From Rudaea sp. (GTDB lineage: Bacteria > Pseudomonadota > Gammaproteobacteria > Xanthomonadales > Rhodanobacteraceae): a DNA stretch of 7,186 nt. Position 1 is the first letter of the stretch; each line of letters opens with the position of its first letter. The notes under the pieces are model-generated. The model was not told where the DNA came from and ran no database searches. It saw only the letters and a program-made list of their open reading frames with translations. A program made the translations under genes and the position numbers. This document shows, in pieces, positions 1 through 6,104 of this stretch. The DNA lies in contig JAICYA010000092.1 in the NCBI GenBank assembly GCA_025934455.1, forward strand, positions 1 through 7,186. Direction: 5' to 3'.

Positions 1-396
1 CAGCACGACGCGCGCCGGCAATTGCCGCACCCGCGTCGCGGTATCGGCCGCATCCACGGGGGTGGCGGGCGGCGGCGTGACATGGCCGGGAACGTCGGCG
101 CTGATGCTGTCGTCGCGATCGGGCTTGAGCGTGAATTTGGTCGTGTCGAGGCTGACCACGTCCCCCAGGCGCAGGATCGCCTTCTCGACGACCGGCCGCG
201 CATTGACGTGGATGCGGGCGCCGCCTTCACCAGCGGCGAGTACCGTGCTGCGCTCGCTCACGCTCAGCCGCGCATGATGCGGGGCGATGCCCGGCGCGGT
301 CAGCACGATCGCGTTGTCGGACGCCGAGCCGATGGCGGTATCGCCTGGAGCGATCAGCACATCCGGATGTTCGTTGTTCGGAAAGCACAAACGCAT
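1..396 (-). CDS. FHA-domain protein, N-terminal part (gene runs off the left edge)
   Basis: The 132 visible codons begin with ATG at 396 and are open to base 1, so the C-terminus is missing. Residues about 1-93 read as a forkhead-associated (FHA) beta-sandwich: an IGSASDN segment (22-28), a PHHARL segment (39-44) corresponding to the family's SRxHA motif, and HVNARPV (63-69) where FHA domains carry the turn Asn. A Pro/Ala-rich, probably flexible linker follows from about 94 to 125. FHA domains normally bind phosphothreonine peptides, but the GR arginine (here Ser24) and the SR pair of SRxH (here Ala38-Pro39) are substituted, so classical binding is doubtful. An AAGGTGA Shine-Dalgarno-like stretch lies 12 bases upstream of ATG. 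The gene starts 51 bases after the barrel gene and two genes downstream of a Ser/Thr kinase, which suggests a role as kinase partner or substrate. What follows the linker (second FHA, membrane segment) cannot be seen. The fold call is fairly sure; the role is inferred. Confidence 0.75.
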   Translation of the reverse strand, partial: MRLCFPNNEHPDVLIAPGDTAIGSASDNAIVLTAPGIAPHHARLSVSERSTVLAAGEGGARIHVNARPVVEKAILRLGDVVSLDTTKFTLKPDRDDSISADVPGHVTPPPATPVDAADTATRVRQLPARVVL

Positions 397-447
397 GGCG
401 ATCGCCGTCACCTTGCAGGCAGGTCACTGTAGCATAGCCGGGGCGAG

Positions 448-1536
448 CTACCAGCGCGCACCGAGGTCCACCAGCAGCGTGTCGGTATGCCGGGGCGCCA
501 CATCCAACTGTTCGTGGAAGTAGGCCAGACGCATGTTCCAGGTCGCATCGAAACCGTAGCCGATCCAGGGCATGATGCCGTGCGCCCAACTGTGGAACCA
601 CCACTCGTCGGAATTGAACGCAGCCATTACCGCGTCGCGCTGGATGCGCTGATCGGCCAGGCCGAATTCCCAGCCCCGCGGCAGACGGCGGTCGCCAAGC
701 ACTACACTGAAACGCTCGCCGTCACGATCCTGGTCGGCGCCGAGATTGCGCACCATATCCAGGCGCGCTTCCAGCGGCCAGTTGCCCAAATGCCAGCGAC
801 CGACGATTTGCGCGTCGAGAAGGCGATAGTCGCTGAGCAGGGCGTCGCCGGTACGCACGTTGCTGCGCGCGAGTCCCTGCAAGGTCAACGTGCGCAGGTT
901 GGAGAAATCCAGATACGAGACGAGGAAAGCCGCGCTCGTCGGTTCGCCCTCGTGCCAGCGCCACGCGCCCTGCACCGCGCCGATCCGCGAATCGTCGCCG
1001 TAAGGCAGATTGCCGTTGAAGTAGCCCGCGACCAGACTCAGGCGGTCGAAGTCGCTGACCGCGACGGACGTCTGCGCGCTTACGCCGACCGGACGCAAAT
1101 CCTCGTCCCACAGCATCGGACTCAATTCTAGCGGAAACACCGATTTGCCGGCGAGCAGGGACGTGTTTCCGCTCGGGCGCCAGAGTACGAACAACTGGTC
1201 GATCGCAATGTCGTTGCTGCGCTCGTTGAGGTTGTAGGCACGGTCCTCTCTGTTGTCGTTGCTCGCTGCCGCGAGCTTGATCGCCGCACCGATTTCCAGT
1301 TCCGGGATCGGATCGTAGAGCACGCCGAAGCGGCCGCGGCCAAACACGCGCTGGATATTCGGCTCGTAGATGCGCGGAATGTCGCGCACCCGATCCTCGC
1401 GCAACAACACGTCGCCGAACCACGACCACGCGGAAGGCGCTTGTTCCGGCGTCGGCAGCACGAGCGGCTCGTCCGCCAATGCCGCTGCGGCCGGCAGCAG
1501 GGCGATCAGGCAACCAAGAATCCGCGATGTGCGCAT
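448..1536 (-). CDS. Outer-membrane beta-barrel protein, putative porin
   Basis: The 362-residue protein has a clear Sec signal peptide: Met-Arg start, hydrophobic core at about 6-19, and a likely signal peptidase I cut after ALA near residue 21. The mature chain is rich in alternating aromatic/polar strands separated by acidic turns and ends in DLGARW. A terminal aromatic residue preceded by alternating hydrophobics is the usual outer-membrane barrel assembly signal. The stretch around residues 110-155 (IDQLFVLWRP, then LLAGK, then LWDEDLRPVG) resembles the putative-porin family (Porin_5 type); this is from memory. The substrate is unknown. It lies 68 bases downstream of the kinase gene and 51 bases upstream of the FHA gene, so it is probably co-transcribed, although the AT-rich spacer could hold its own weak promoter (TTGGCT at 1597-1592, TAAATT at 1573-1568, 18-base spacing). 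The purine-rich GGGGAGG sits only 2 bases before ATG, which is unusually close. The barrel call is firm, the porin family less so. Confidence 0.7.
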   Translation of the reverse strand: MRTSRILGCLIALLPAAAALADEPLVLPTPEQAPSAWSWFGDVLLREDRVRDIPRIYEPNIQRVFGRGRFGVLYDPIPELEIGAAIKLAAASNDNREDRAYNLNERSNDIAIDQLFVLWRPSGNTSLLAGKSVFPLELSPMLWDEDLRPVGVSAQTSVAVSDFDRLSLVAGYFNGNLPYGDDSRIGAVQGAWRWHEGEPTSAAFLVSYLDFSNLRTLTLQGLARSNVRTGDALLSDYRLLDAQIVGRWHLGNWPLEARLDMVRNLGADQDRDGERFSVVLGDRRLPRGWEFGLADQRIQRDAVMAAFNSDEWWFHSWAHGIMPWIGYGFDATWNMRLAYFHEQLDVAPRHTDTLLVDLGARW

Positions 1537-1604
1537 GGCCTCCCCGGTCGCATGGCTTCTATGGGCGAATTTACCTTAAAAATACATCACAAGCCAATGA
1601 AAAA

Positions 1605-3782
1605 TCAGCCACGCAGCTGCACCAAAGCCTGTGCCAACTCCGCCGCCGAGGCGAAGCGGTCCTGCGGCAGGCGTTTCAGGCAGCGCAGGATGATGGCCTC
1701 CATCGGCGGCGGAATCTCCGCCCAGTAGGCGGACGGCTTGATCGGTTCCTGCTGGGTCTGGGCGATGTAGATTTCCATCGTGTTGCTGCCGGAGAACGGC
1801 AGCTTGCCGCAAAACATCTCGCACATCAGCACGCCACTGGAATAGATGTCGGCGCGTTGATCGACTTCCTCGCCCGCGAGTTGTTCGGGCGGCGAATAGT
1901 TCGGCGTGCCGACGAAACTCCCCTGTTCGGTGTGCCCTGGACCGCTGCGCCGGATCGGCCGGGCGATGCCGAAGTCCATCAGCTTGGCGTTGCCGTTCTG
2001 TTCCAGGATCAGGTTTTCCGGCTTGATGTCGCGGTGCAGGACGCCGACCTCGTGCGCCGCGGCAAGACCCGCGCAAAGCTGGCGTGCGATCCGCAGGCCG
2101 GCGGTGTAGGGAATCCGGCGCGTCTCGTTGAGCAGATAGCGCAAGGTCAGGCCGCGCACGTATTCCATCGAGATGAACGGCTGGCCGTCGACCTCGCCGA
2201 AATCGAAGGTGCGCAGCACATTCGGATGCGTGATCTTGCGCGCGAGCTTGATTTCGCTCTTGAGCCGCTCGAGTTGGTCGCCATCCACCAGTGCCGAGGG
2301 GCGCAGCATCTTCAAGGCGACGACATCGTCGAGTTCCAGGTCGTGCGCCTTGTAGACGATGCCCATGCCGCCGGCGCCGAGCTGCGCCAGGATGCGGTAG
2401 CGTCCACCGACCACCGCGCCGGTGTCGAGCGCCATGGCACGCACACCGGATGGGCGGCTATGCGGTTTCGATACGGGGACGAGGGTCGGCACGCCGTCAG
2501 CAACGAAGGGGTCCGAGACCGAGGGAATTTTCGGCGGGGAGACGAGTGCGGTCTCGCGTGCCGGATCGGGCAGGAAGCGCGACAGGTTGCCGACATAGCC
2601 TTCGATATCGCTTTTTTCGCGCAGGTCCGACAACAGATGGTCGAAGGCGTGCGACAGGCGCGCCAGTTCGTCGCTGCCGGTCACGCCGATGCGCGTCTGG
2701 TAATTGCCGGCGACGGCCTGTTCGGCGGCAAGCGCCATCGTGCGCACCGGGCGCAGGATGCGCTTGGCGAACAGGTAGGACAGCACCAGCGCGAGCAGCA
2801 TGGACGTCAAGCCGCCGATCACCACCCAGTTGAGGATGTCGCGGTAACTGGCGACGACCTTGTCCGTGGAAGTCAGCGCCATCACCGCACCGAGGCGTCC
2901 GACGCCTTCGCTCGCCGTAGGCAGTAGCTGCGCGCCCCACTCCTGCCGGGCGAAACGCAACTGCAGGCGCGGTACTGCGTGTCCGTTCGCTGCGGCGGAC
3001 GTCACCTCAGCCGGTTGCGCGGCCATCGCCGTGCGCAGCGCCGTGCGTTCGCTGTCGTCCAGCGAGCTGGCGACCAGTTCCAGATGCTTGTCCACCGGCA
3101 GCCAGAACGCGATCTGCGCGCCGCTGACCTTGGCCACCTGCCGGCACAATTCGTCGTTGACGCTTTGCGCCAGGAGCAGGAATCCGACCAGGTTCTGGTC
3201 CTGTGCCAGCGGCATGATCGCCGCCTGGTAAAGCTTGTCGCCGTAGCGCCAGTAGCCGCTGTAGGGTTCCGCGTTCGCGATCGCCGGCTTGACCAGCGGG
3301 TCCTGGGCCAGCGATTCCTGGAACGCTTCGGTCTGGTCGCTGCGGCCGAGCACGTTGCCCTTGGCGTCGAGCACCACGCCCAGATCAAACGTGAACTGGC
3401 CCTGGCGTTCGCGCAGCAGGTCCGGGATGGACTTGGTGTCGACCTCGCTGTTCTCCGACAGGCCCGGCAGGTTGTCGGTGGTTCCGGATGCCTGCGAAAC
3501 GTAGCGCGCGGTACTCGGATCGGCCGCGATCAACTGCACCTTCAACTGCAATTCCTGCAGGCGGCTCTGCTCGAATTCCTTTTGCACGGCGCCGCTGGTG
3601 GTCAGGACATCGTGCACCGCCGCGCGCGCGATCGAATCGCCCTTGACATAGGTGACGATCACCGCCGCGCCGACGGCCAGCGCAATGAGTAAGGCCGAGC
3701 CGAGAAAGAACTTGATCGCCAGTGGCAGCGAAAAGCCCTTGCCCGCCGCTGGTTCAGTATCCGGAACTGTTGTCGCGGCCAT
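1605..3782 (-). CDS. Transmembrane Ser/Thr protein kinase with Cache-like sensor and HAMP domain
   Basis: This 725-residue protein has a chemoreceptor-like layout joined to a eukaryotic-type kinase. Membrane segment 1 spans about 22-46. A periplasmic region at about 48-316 looks like a double-Cache sensor (LGVVLDAKGNVLGRS at 134-148, then GYWRYGDKLYQAAIMPL at 176-192). Membrane segment 2 spans about 317-338, followed by HAMP at about 339-390 (DELARLSHAF at 371-380). A roughly 70-residue linker leads to the Hanks-type kinase at 461-724. All kinase motifs are intact: glycine loop LGAGGMGIVY (468-477), VALK with Lys491, alpha-C Glu510, HRDIKPEN (583-590, catalytic Asp585), DFG (603-605), activation loop with Thr618, Ser622 and Thr626, and PPE (631-633). 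It should therefore phosphorylate Ser/Thr targets in the cytoplasm in response to a periplasmic cue. The ligand is unknown. Its start overlaps the end of the cupredoxin gene by 29 bases with little Shine-Dalgarno sequence, suggesting translational coupling. The FHA gene two positions downstream is a plausible partner. Confidence 0.93.
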   Translation of the reverse strand: MAATTVPDTEPAAGKGFSLPLAIKFFLGSALLIALAVGAAVIVTYVKGDSIARAAVHDVLTTSGAVQKEFEQSRLQELQLKVQLIAADPSTARYVSQASGTTDNLPGLSENSEVDTKSIPDLLRERQGQFTFDLGVVLDAKGNVLGRSDQTEAFQESLAQDPLVKPAIANAEPYSGYWRYGDKLYQAAIMPLAQDQNLVGFLLLAQSVNDELCRQVAKVSGAQIAFWLPVDKHLELVASSLDDSERTALRTAMAAQPAEVTSAAANGHAVPRLQLRFARQEWGAQLLPTASEGVGRLGAVMALTSTDKVVASYRDILNWVVIGGLTSMLLALVLSYLFAKRILRPVRTMALAAEQAVAGNYQTRIGVTGSDELARLSHAFDHLLSDLREKSDIEGYVGNLSRFLPDPARETALVSPPKIPSVSDPFVADGVPTLVPVSKPHSRPSGVRAMALDTGAVVGGRYRILAQLGAGGMGIVYKAHDLELDDVVALKMLRPSALVDGDQLERLKSEIKLARKITHPNVLRTFDFGEVDGQPFISMEYVRGLTLRYLLNETRRIPYTAGLRIARQLCAGLAAAHEVGVLHRDIKPENLILEQNGNAKLMDFGIARPIRRSGPGHTEQGSFVGTPNYSPPEQLAGEEVDQRADIYSSGVLMCEMFCGKLPFSGSNTMEIYIAQTQQEPIKPSAYWAEIPPPMEAIILRCLKRLPQDRFASAAELAQALVQLRG

Positions 3783-4428
3783 AGGGTTTGCCGAACTTGT
3801 TCATGTGCGCGGGAATGCGCCGCTGGGTCAGCTCCAGACGCACATCGAGCGACTTGTCTGCGCCGGGCGTCACCACCTCGTGCCATGCGGTCGCGCGTTC
3901 GTGCCAGATCACCAGATCGCCCTCCACCGCCGGCACGCCATCGAGGCGGAATGCGCCGCTGGCGTCCGGATGGGTGAAGTACGGCGTATCCAGCACGAGG
4001 ATGTTGCCGACCATGGAATGATGCACATTGCAGTACACGCGCACGTAGCCCACATGCGAGAACGTCACCGTCTTGCCTTCGCCTTCCGCGTACAGACCGA
4101 CATCGAAGGCATTGTCTTTCGACAGCGAAAACGCGTTGTGCAGGATCGGATCGTCGTTCGGGAAGCGCACCTTGCTGCCAACGGTGATGGCCAGGGTGCG
4201 CGGCGTGAATTGCTTGCGCAACGTGCTCATCGTGTAGGTTTCGTGCGCCGGCAGGACGTGCTCGGGAACCTTCGGACGGAAATACACGATCGCGTCCTGC
4301 GCCTCTTCGTTGCGCAGCGCCTTGCCATCGACCGTCAGCGACAGGCGGCCCTGGATGCTGGCCGCGCACAACAGACCTGGCAACGTCAGACCCGGCAACA
4401 GCAGCACAAGAATCAGCAAGGCACGCAC
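3754..4428 (-). CDS. Periplasmic amicyanin-like cupredoxin (often annotated 'methylamine utilization protein')
   Basis: With the GTG start the protein has 224 residues: a signal peptide at about 1-23 (MRALLILVLL core, cut near CAA-S), a cupredoxin fold at about 24-146, and a C-terminal beta domain at about 147-203 resembling carboxypeptidase regulatory-like modules. The presumed type-1 copper ligands are His97 (in DPILHNAF), Cys133, His136 and Met139 (in CNVHHSM). The C-x2-H-x2-M spacing is that of amicyanin, which explains the common family name, but no methylamine dehydrogenase genes are visible, so methylamine use is not supported. It may carry electrons or sense copper or redox state for the kinase encoded just downstream; that is inference. 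I chose GTG at 4428 because GGGGGAAA lies 2 bases upstream and a TATGAT -10-like box overlaps the alternative ATGATG (4461/4458). Those ATGs would add 10-11 residues. A longer open frame back to 4755 is antisense to the next gene and is rejected. Confidence 0.8.
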   Translation of the reverse strand: MRALLILVLLLPGLTLPGLLCAASIQGRLSLTVDGKALRNEEAQDAIVYFRPKVPEHVLPAHETYTMSTLRKQFTPRTLAITVGSKVRFPNDDPILHNAFSLSKDNAFDVGLYAEGEGKTVTFSHVGYVRVYCNVHHSMVGNILVLDTPYFTHPDASGAFRLDGVPAVEGDLVIWHERATAWHEVVTPGADKSLDVRLELTQRRIPAHMNKFGKPYGRDNSSGY

Positions 4429-4456
4429 GCTTTCCCCCGCCAGCGGATTTTGCGGC

Positions 4457-4462
4457 ATCATA
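4457..4462 (-). promoter_or_regulatory. Candidate -10 box (TATGAT) for the cupredoxin-kinase operon
   Basis: TATGAT on the minus strand matches the sigma-70 -10 consensus at five of six positions. Transcription would begin near 4450, giving a leader of about 20 bases before the GTG at 4428 that contains the GGGGGAAA ribosome-binding stretch. No good -35 hexamer is found at 16-19 bases spacing, so an activator or a different promoter class may be needed. This is a sequence match only. Confidence 0.4.
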
Positions 4463-4506
4463 GCAAAAGCGCGGCGCCTGCCCGCACCCACAAAATCCCG
4501 GATCCC

Positions 4507-4782
4507 ATGTCGCAAATCGATATCCGCCGCAAGCACGGCAAATCGCTCAAAGCCGCCAGGACGGCCGTGGAAAAAACCGCGAATGCCATCGGCAGGAAAT
4601 TCGCGATCACGAGCGAATGGGAGGGCGACACCCTGCTCTTTTCGCGAGGCGGCGTGAACGGACGCATTCATGTCGGCAAGACCGAGTTGCGCGTGCATGC
4701 GGAACTGGGATTTTTGCTCGGTGCGATGAAACCGATGATCGAAGCGGAAATTCACCGACAGTTAGACGAGAACTTCGGTTGA
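4507..4782 (+). CDS. Polyhydroxyalkanoic acid system (PHA granule-associated type) family protein
   Basis: The 91-residue protein closely resembles the small polyhydroxyalkanoic acid system family (PHA_gran_rgn type, usually about 90 residues). Diagnostic parts are the N-terminal IDIRRKHG (4-11), the alternating helix KAARTAVEKTANAIGRKF (15-32), WEGDTLLFSRGGVNGRIHV (38-56) and the C-terminal ELGFLLGAMKPMIEAEIHRQL (66-86). There is no signal peptide or membrane segment, so it is cytoplasmic. Members were named from occurrence with PHA genes; the biochemical function is not established, and many occur in genomes without a nearby PHA synthase. No phaC or phaP is seen here, although the next gene is an acetyl-CoA acetyltransferase that could supply PHA precursors. 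It is transcribed away from the cupredoxin operon. The Shine-Dalgarno sequence is poor (GGA only), and no clear promoter is recognisable in the 78-base divergent spacer. The family call is confident; the role is uncertain. Confidence 0.88.
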   Translation: MSQIDIRRKHGKSLKAARTAVEKTANAIGRKFAITSEWEGDTLLFSRGGVNGRIHVGKTELRVHAELGFLLGAMKPMIEAEIHRQLDENFG

Positions 4783-4797
4783 TCGCACGTTCAGGCC

Positions 4798-4803
4798 TAT
4801 AAT
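4798..4803 (+). promoter_or_regulatory. Perfect -10 box TATAAT upstream of the thiolase gene
   Basis: An exact TATAAT lies 33 bases before the thiolase ATG and 15 bases after the stop of the preceding gene. The -35 region is weak: only TTCGGT at 4774-4779 with 18-base spacing. Transcription would begin near 4810, leaving a short leader with GGAG at 4827-4830. An exact -10 match in GC-rich DNA at the right place is suggestive; the start site is inferred. Confidence 0.55.
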
Positions 4804-4836
4804 CCGAAGTCATCCCGGATTCCTGCGGAGCCCATC

Positions 4837-6012
4837 ATGTCCTCATCCGTCGTCATCGCCGGCGCCAAGCGCACGGCCATCGGTTCCATGCTCGGCCAGT
4901 TCACCGGCGTGCCGTCCACCACGCTCGGCGCGACCGCGATCAAGGCCGCGCTGGATCAGTCCGGAGTTGCGCCTGCGGATGTCTCCGAAGTCATCATGGG
5001 TTGCGTGTTGCCGGCCAACCTCGGCCAGGCGCCGGCGCGCCAGGCATCGCTCGCAGCGGGCCTGCCGAAGTCGATCGGATGCACGACGATCAACAAGGTC
5101 TGCGGTTCGGGCATGAAGGCGATCATGCTCGGCAGCGACCTGATCAAGGCGGGCTCCGCGACGATCGTCGTCGCCGGCGGCATGGAGTCGATGACCAATG
5201 CACCGCACATGGTCGCCGCGCGCACCGGCCTGCGCTACGGCGACGCCAAGCTCGTCGACCACATGGCGTGGGACGGCCTGACCAATCCCTACGACGGCCA
5301 GTCGATGGGCGTGTTCGCGGAAAAATGCGCGGACAAATACGGCTTCACGCGCGAGGCGCAGGACGCCTACGCGATCGAGTCGGTCAAGCGCGCGCAGGCT
5401 GCGATTGCGTCCGGCGCGTTCGCCGCCGAAATCGTGCCGGTGAAAGTCGCCGGCAAGAAAGGCGAGGTGGAATACGCCACCGACGAACAGCCGGGCAAGT
5501 CCGACATTGCCAAGGTGCCGACGCTGAAACCCGCCTTCCGCAAGGACGGCACTGTGACCGCCGCGAGTTCTTCGAGCATTTCCGACGGCGCCGCCGCGAC
5601 TGTGCTGCTCGACGAAGACACCGCAAAGAAGTTGGGCATCAAGCCGCTGGCACGCATCGTCGCCCACGCCACCCAGTCGCAGGAACCGGAGTGGTTCACC
5701 ACGGCGCCGGTCGGCGCGATCGAGCAGGTGCTGAAGAAAGCCGGCTGGAAAGTCGCCGACGTGGACCTGTTCGAGGTCAACGAGGCTTTCGCAGTGGTTG
5801 CGATGGCGCCGATGAAGGACCTGGGCATCGACCATGCCAAGCTCAATGTCAACGGCGGTGCCTGTGCGCTGGGCCATCCGATCGGCTGTTCTGGCGCGCG
5901 CCTGGTCGTGACACTGCTCAATGCGCTGAAGGCGCGCGGCGGCAAACGCGGGGTTGCTTCACTGTGCATCGGCGGCGGCGAGGCAACCGCGCTCGCCATC
6001 GAATTGGTGTAA
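4837..6012 (+). CDS. Acetyl-CoA C-acetyltransferase (thiolase)
   Basis: This 391-residue protein has the normal thiolase length. The enzyme condenses two acetyl-CoA to acetoacetyl-CoA or runs the reverse cleavage, in the cytoplasm. Catalytic residues are visible: nucleophile Cys89 in NKVCGSGMK, the NEAF motif (315-318), His347 in GHPIG, and Cys377 in CIGGGEA near the C-terminus. GGMESMTNAPHM (114-125) and SDGAAA (249-254) are further family signatures. The last motif ends GGGEA where many thiolases have GGGxG. Acetoacetyl-CoA thiolase (AtoB/PhaA-like) is likelier than a long-chain FadA, because the protein stands alone with no fadB beside it, but chain-length preference cannot be read reliably. 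GGAG 6 bases before ATG sets the start. Neighbours are a PHA-system protein upstream and, further downstream, methylcrotonyl-CoA carboxylase, fitting leucine and short-chain acyl-CoA breakdown or PHA precursor supply. Confidence 0.93.
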   Translation: MSSSVVIAGAKRTAIGSMLGQFTGVPSTTLGATAIKAALDQSGVAPADVSEVIMGCVLPANLGQAPARQASLAAGLPKSIGCTTINKVCGSGMKAIMLGSDLIKAGSATIVVAGGMESMTNAPHMVAARTGLRYGDAKLVDHMAWDGLTNPYDGQSMGVFAEKCADKYGFTREAQDAYAIESVKRAQAAIASGAFAAEIVPVKVAGKKGEVEYATDEQPGKSDIAKVPTLKPAFRKDGTVTAASSSSISDGAAATVLLDEDTAKKLGIKPLARIVAHATQSQEPEWFTTAPVGAIEQVLKKAGWKVADVDLFEVNEAFAVVAMAPMKDLGIDHAKLNVNGGACALGHPIGCSGARLVVTLLNALKARGGKRGVASLCIGGGEATALAIELV

Positions 6013-6020
6013 GCTCGACA

Positions 6021-6049
6021 CGCCCAAAAACCGACTTCATCGGTGGGCG
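6021..6049 (+). other. Bulged inverted repeat after the thiolase gene
   Basis: CGCCCA (6021-6026) pairs with TGGGCG (6044-6049), and inside it CCGA (6031-6034) pairs with TCGG (6040-6043) around a CTTCA loop, leaving an AAAA bulge on one side. No T-run follows, so it is not a standard terminator. It could stabilise the 3' end of the thiolase mRNA, partly end transcription, or be chance. The remaining spacer before the lipoprotein gene holds no promoter I would defend. Confidence 0.35.
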
Positions 6050-6104
6050 GACGCTGTATTTCCGTTCATTCCCAACCAATCGAAATTCTTGAAGGGAGAC
6101 ACTC

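Noticed and set aside
411..418. Possible defence or mobile-element content in the window
   Set aside because: No transposase, integrase, toxin-antitoxin, direct-repeat array or tRNA was seen on either strand, and all genes share similar composition.
1600..1619. Possible terminator after the kinase gene on the minus strand (CAGC/GCTG stem followed by ATTTTT)
   Set aside because: The stem is only 4 bp with a 6-base loop and lies in the last codons of the kinase; too weak to call, though partial termination is possible.
1479..2927. Long plus-strand open frame (482 codons) opposite the barrel and kinase genes
   Set aside because: It is antisense to two well supported genes, has no domain resemblance and has the Arg/Ala/His-rich composition of shadow frames in GC-rich DNA.
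3652..4506. Upstream extension of the PHA-system protein to a 376-codon frame
   Set aside because: The extension is antisense to the cupredoxin gene, and the family's proteins are about 90 residues and start at the ATG at 4507.
4429..4755. N-terminal extension of the cupredoxin to 333 codons
   Set aside because: It would bury the signal peptide inside the protein and run antisense through the PHA-system gene.
4843..5877. Long minus-strand open frame (344 codons) opposite the thiolase gene
   Set aside because: The plus strand encodes an unmistakable thiolase over the same bases; the antisense frame shows no motif and is a codon-bias artefact.
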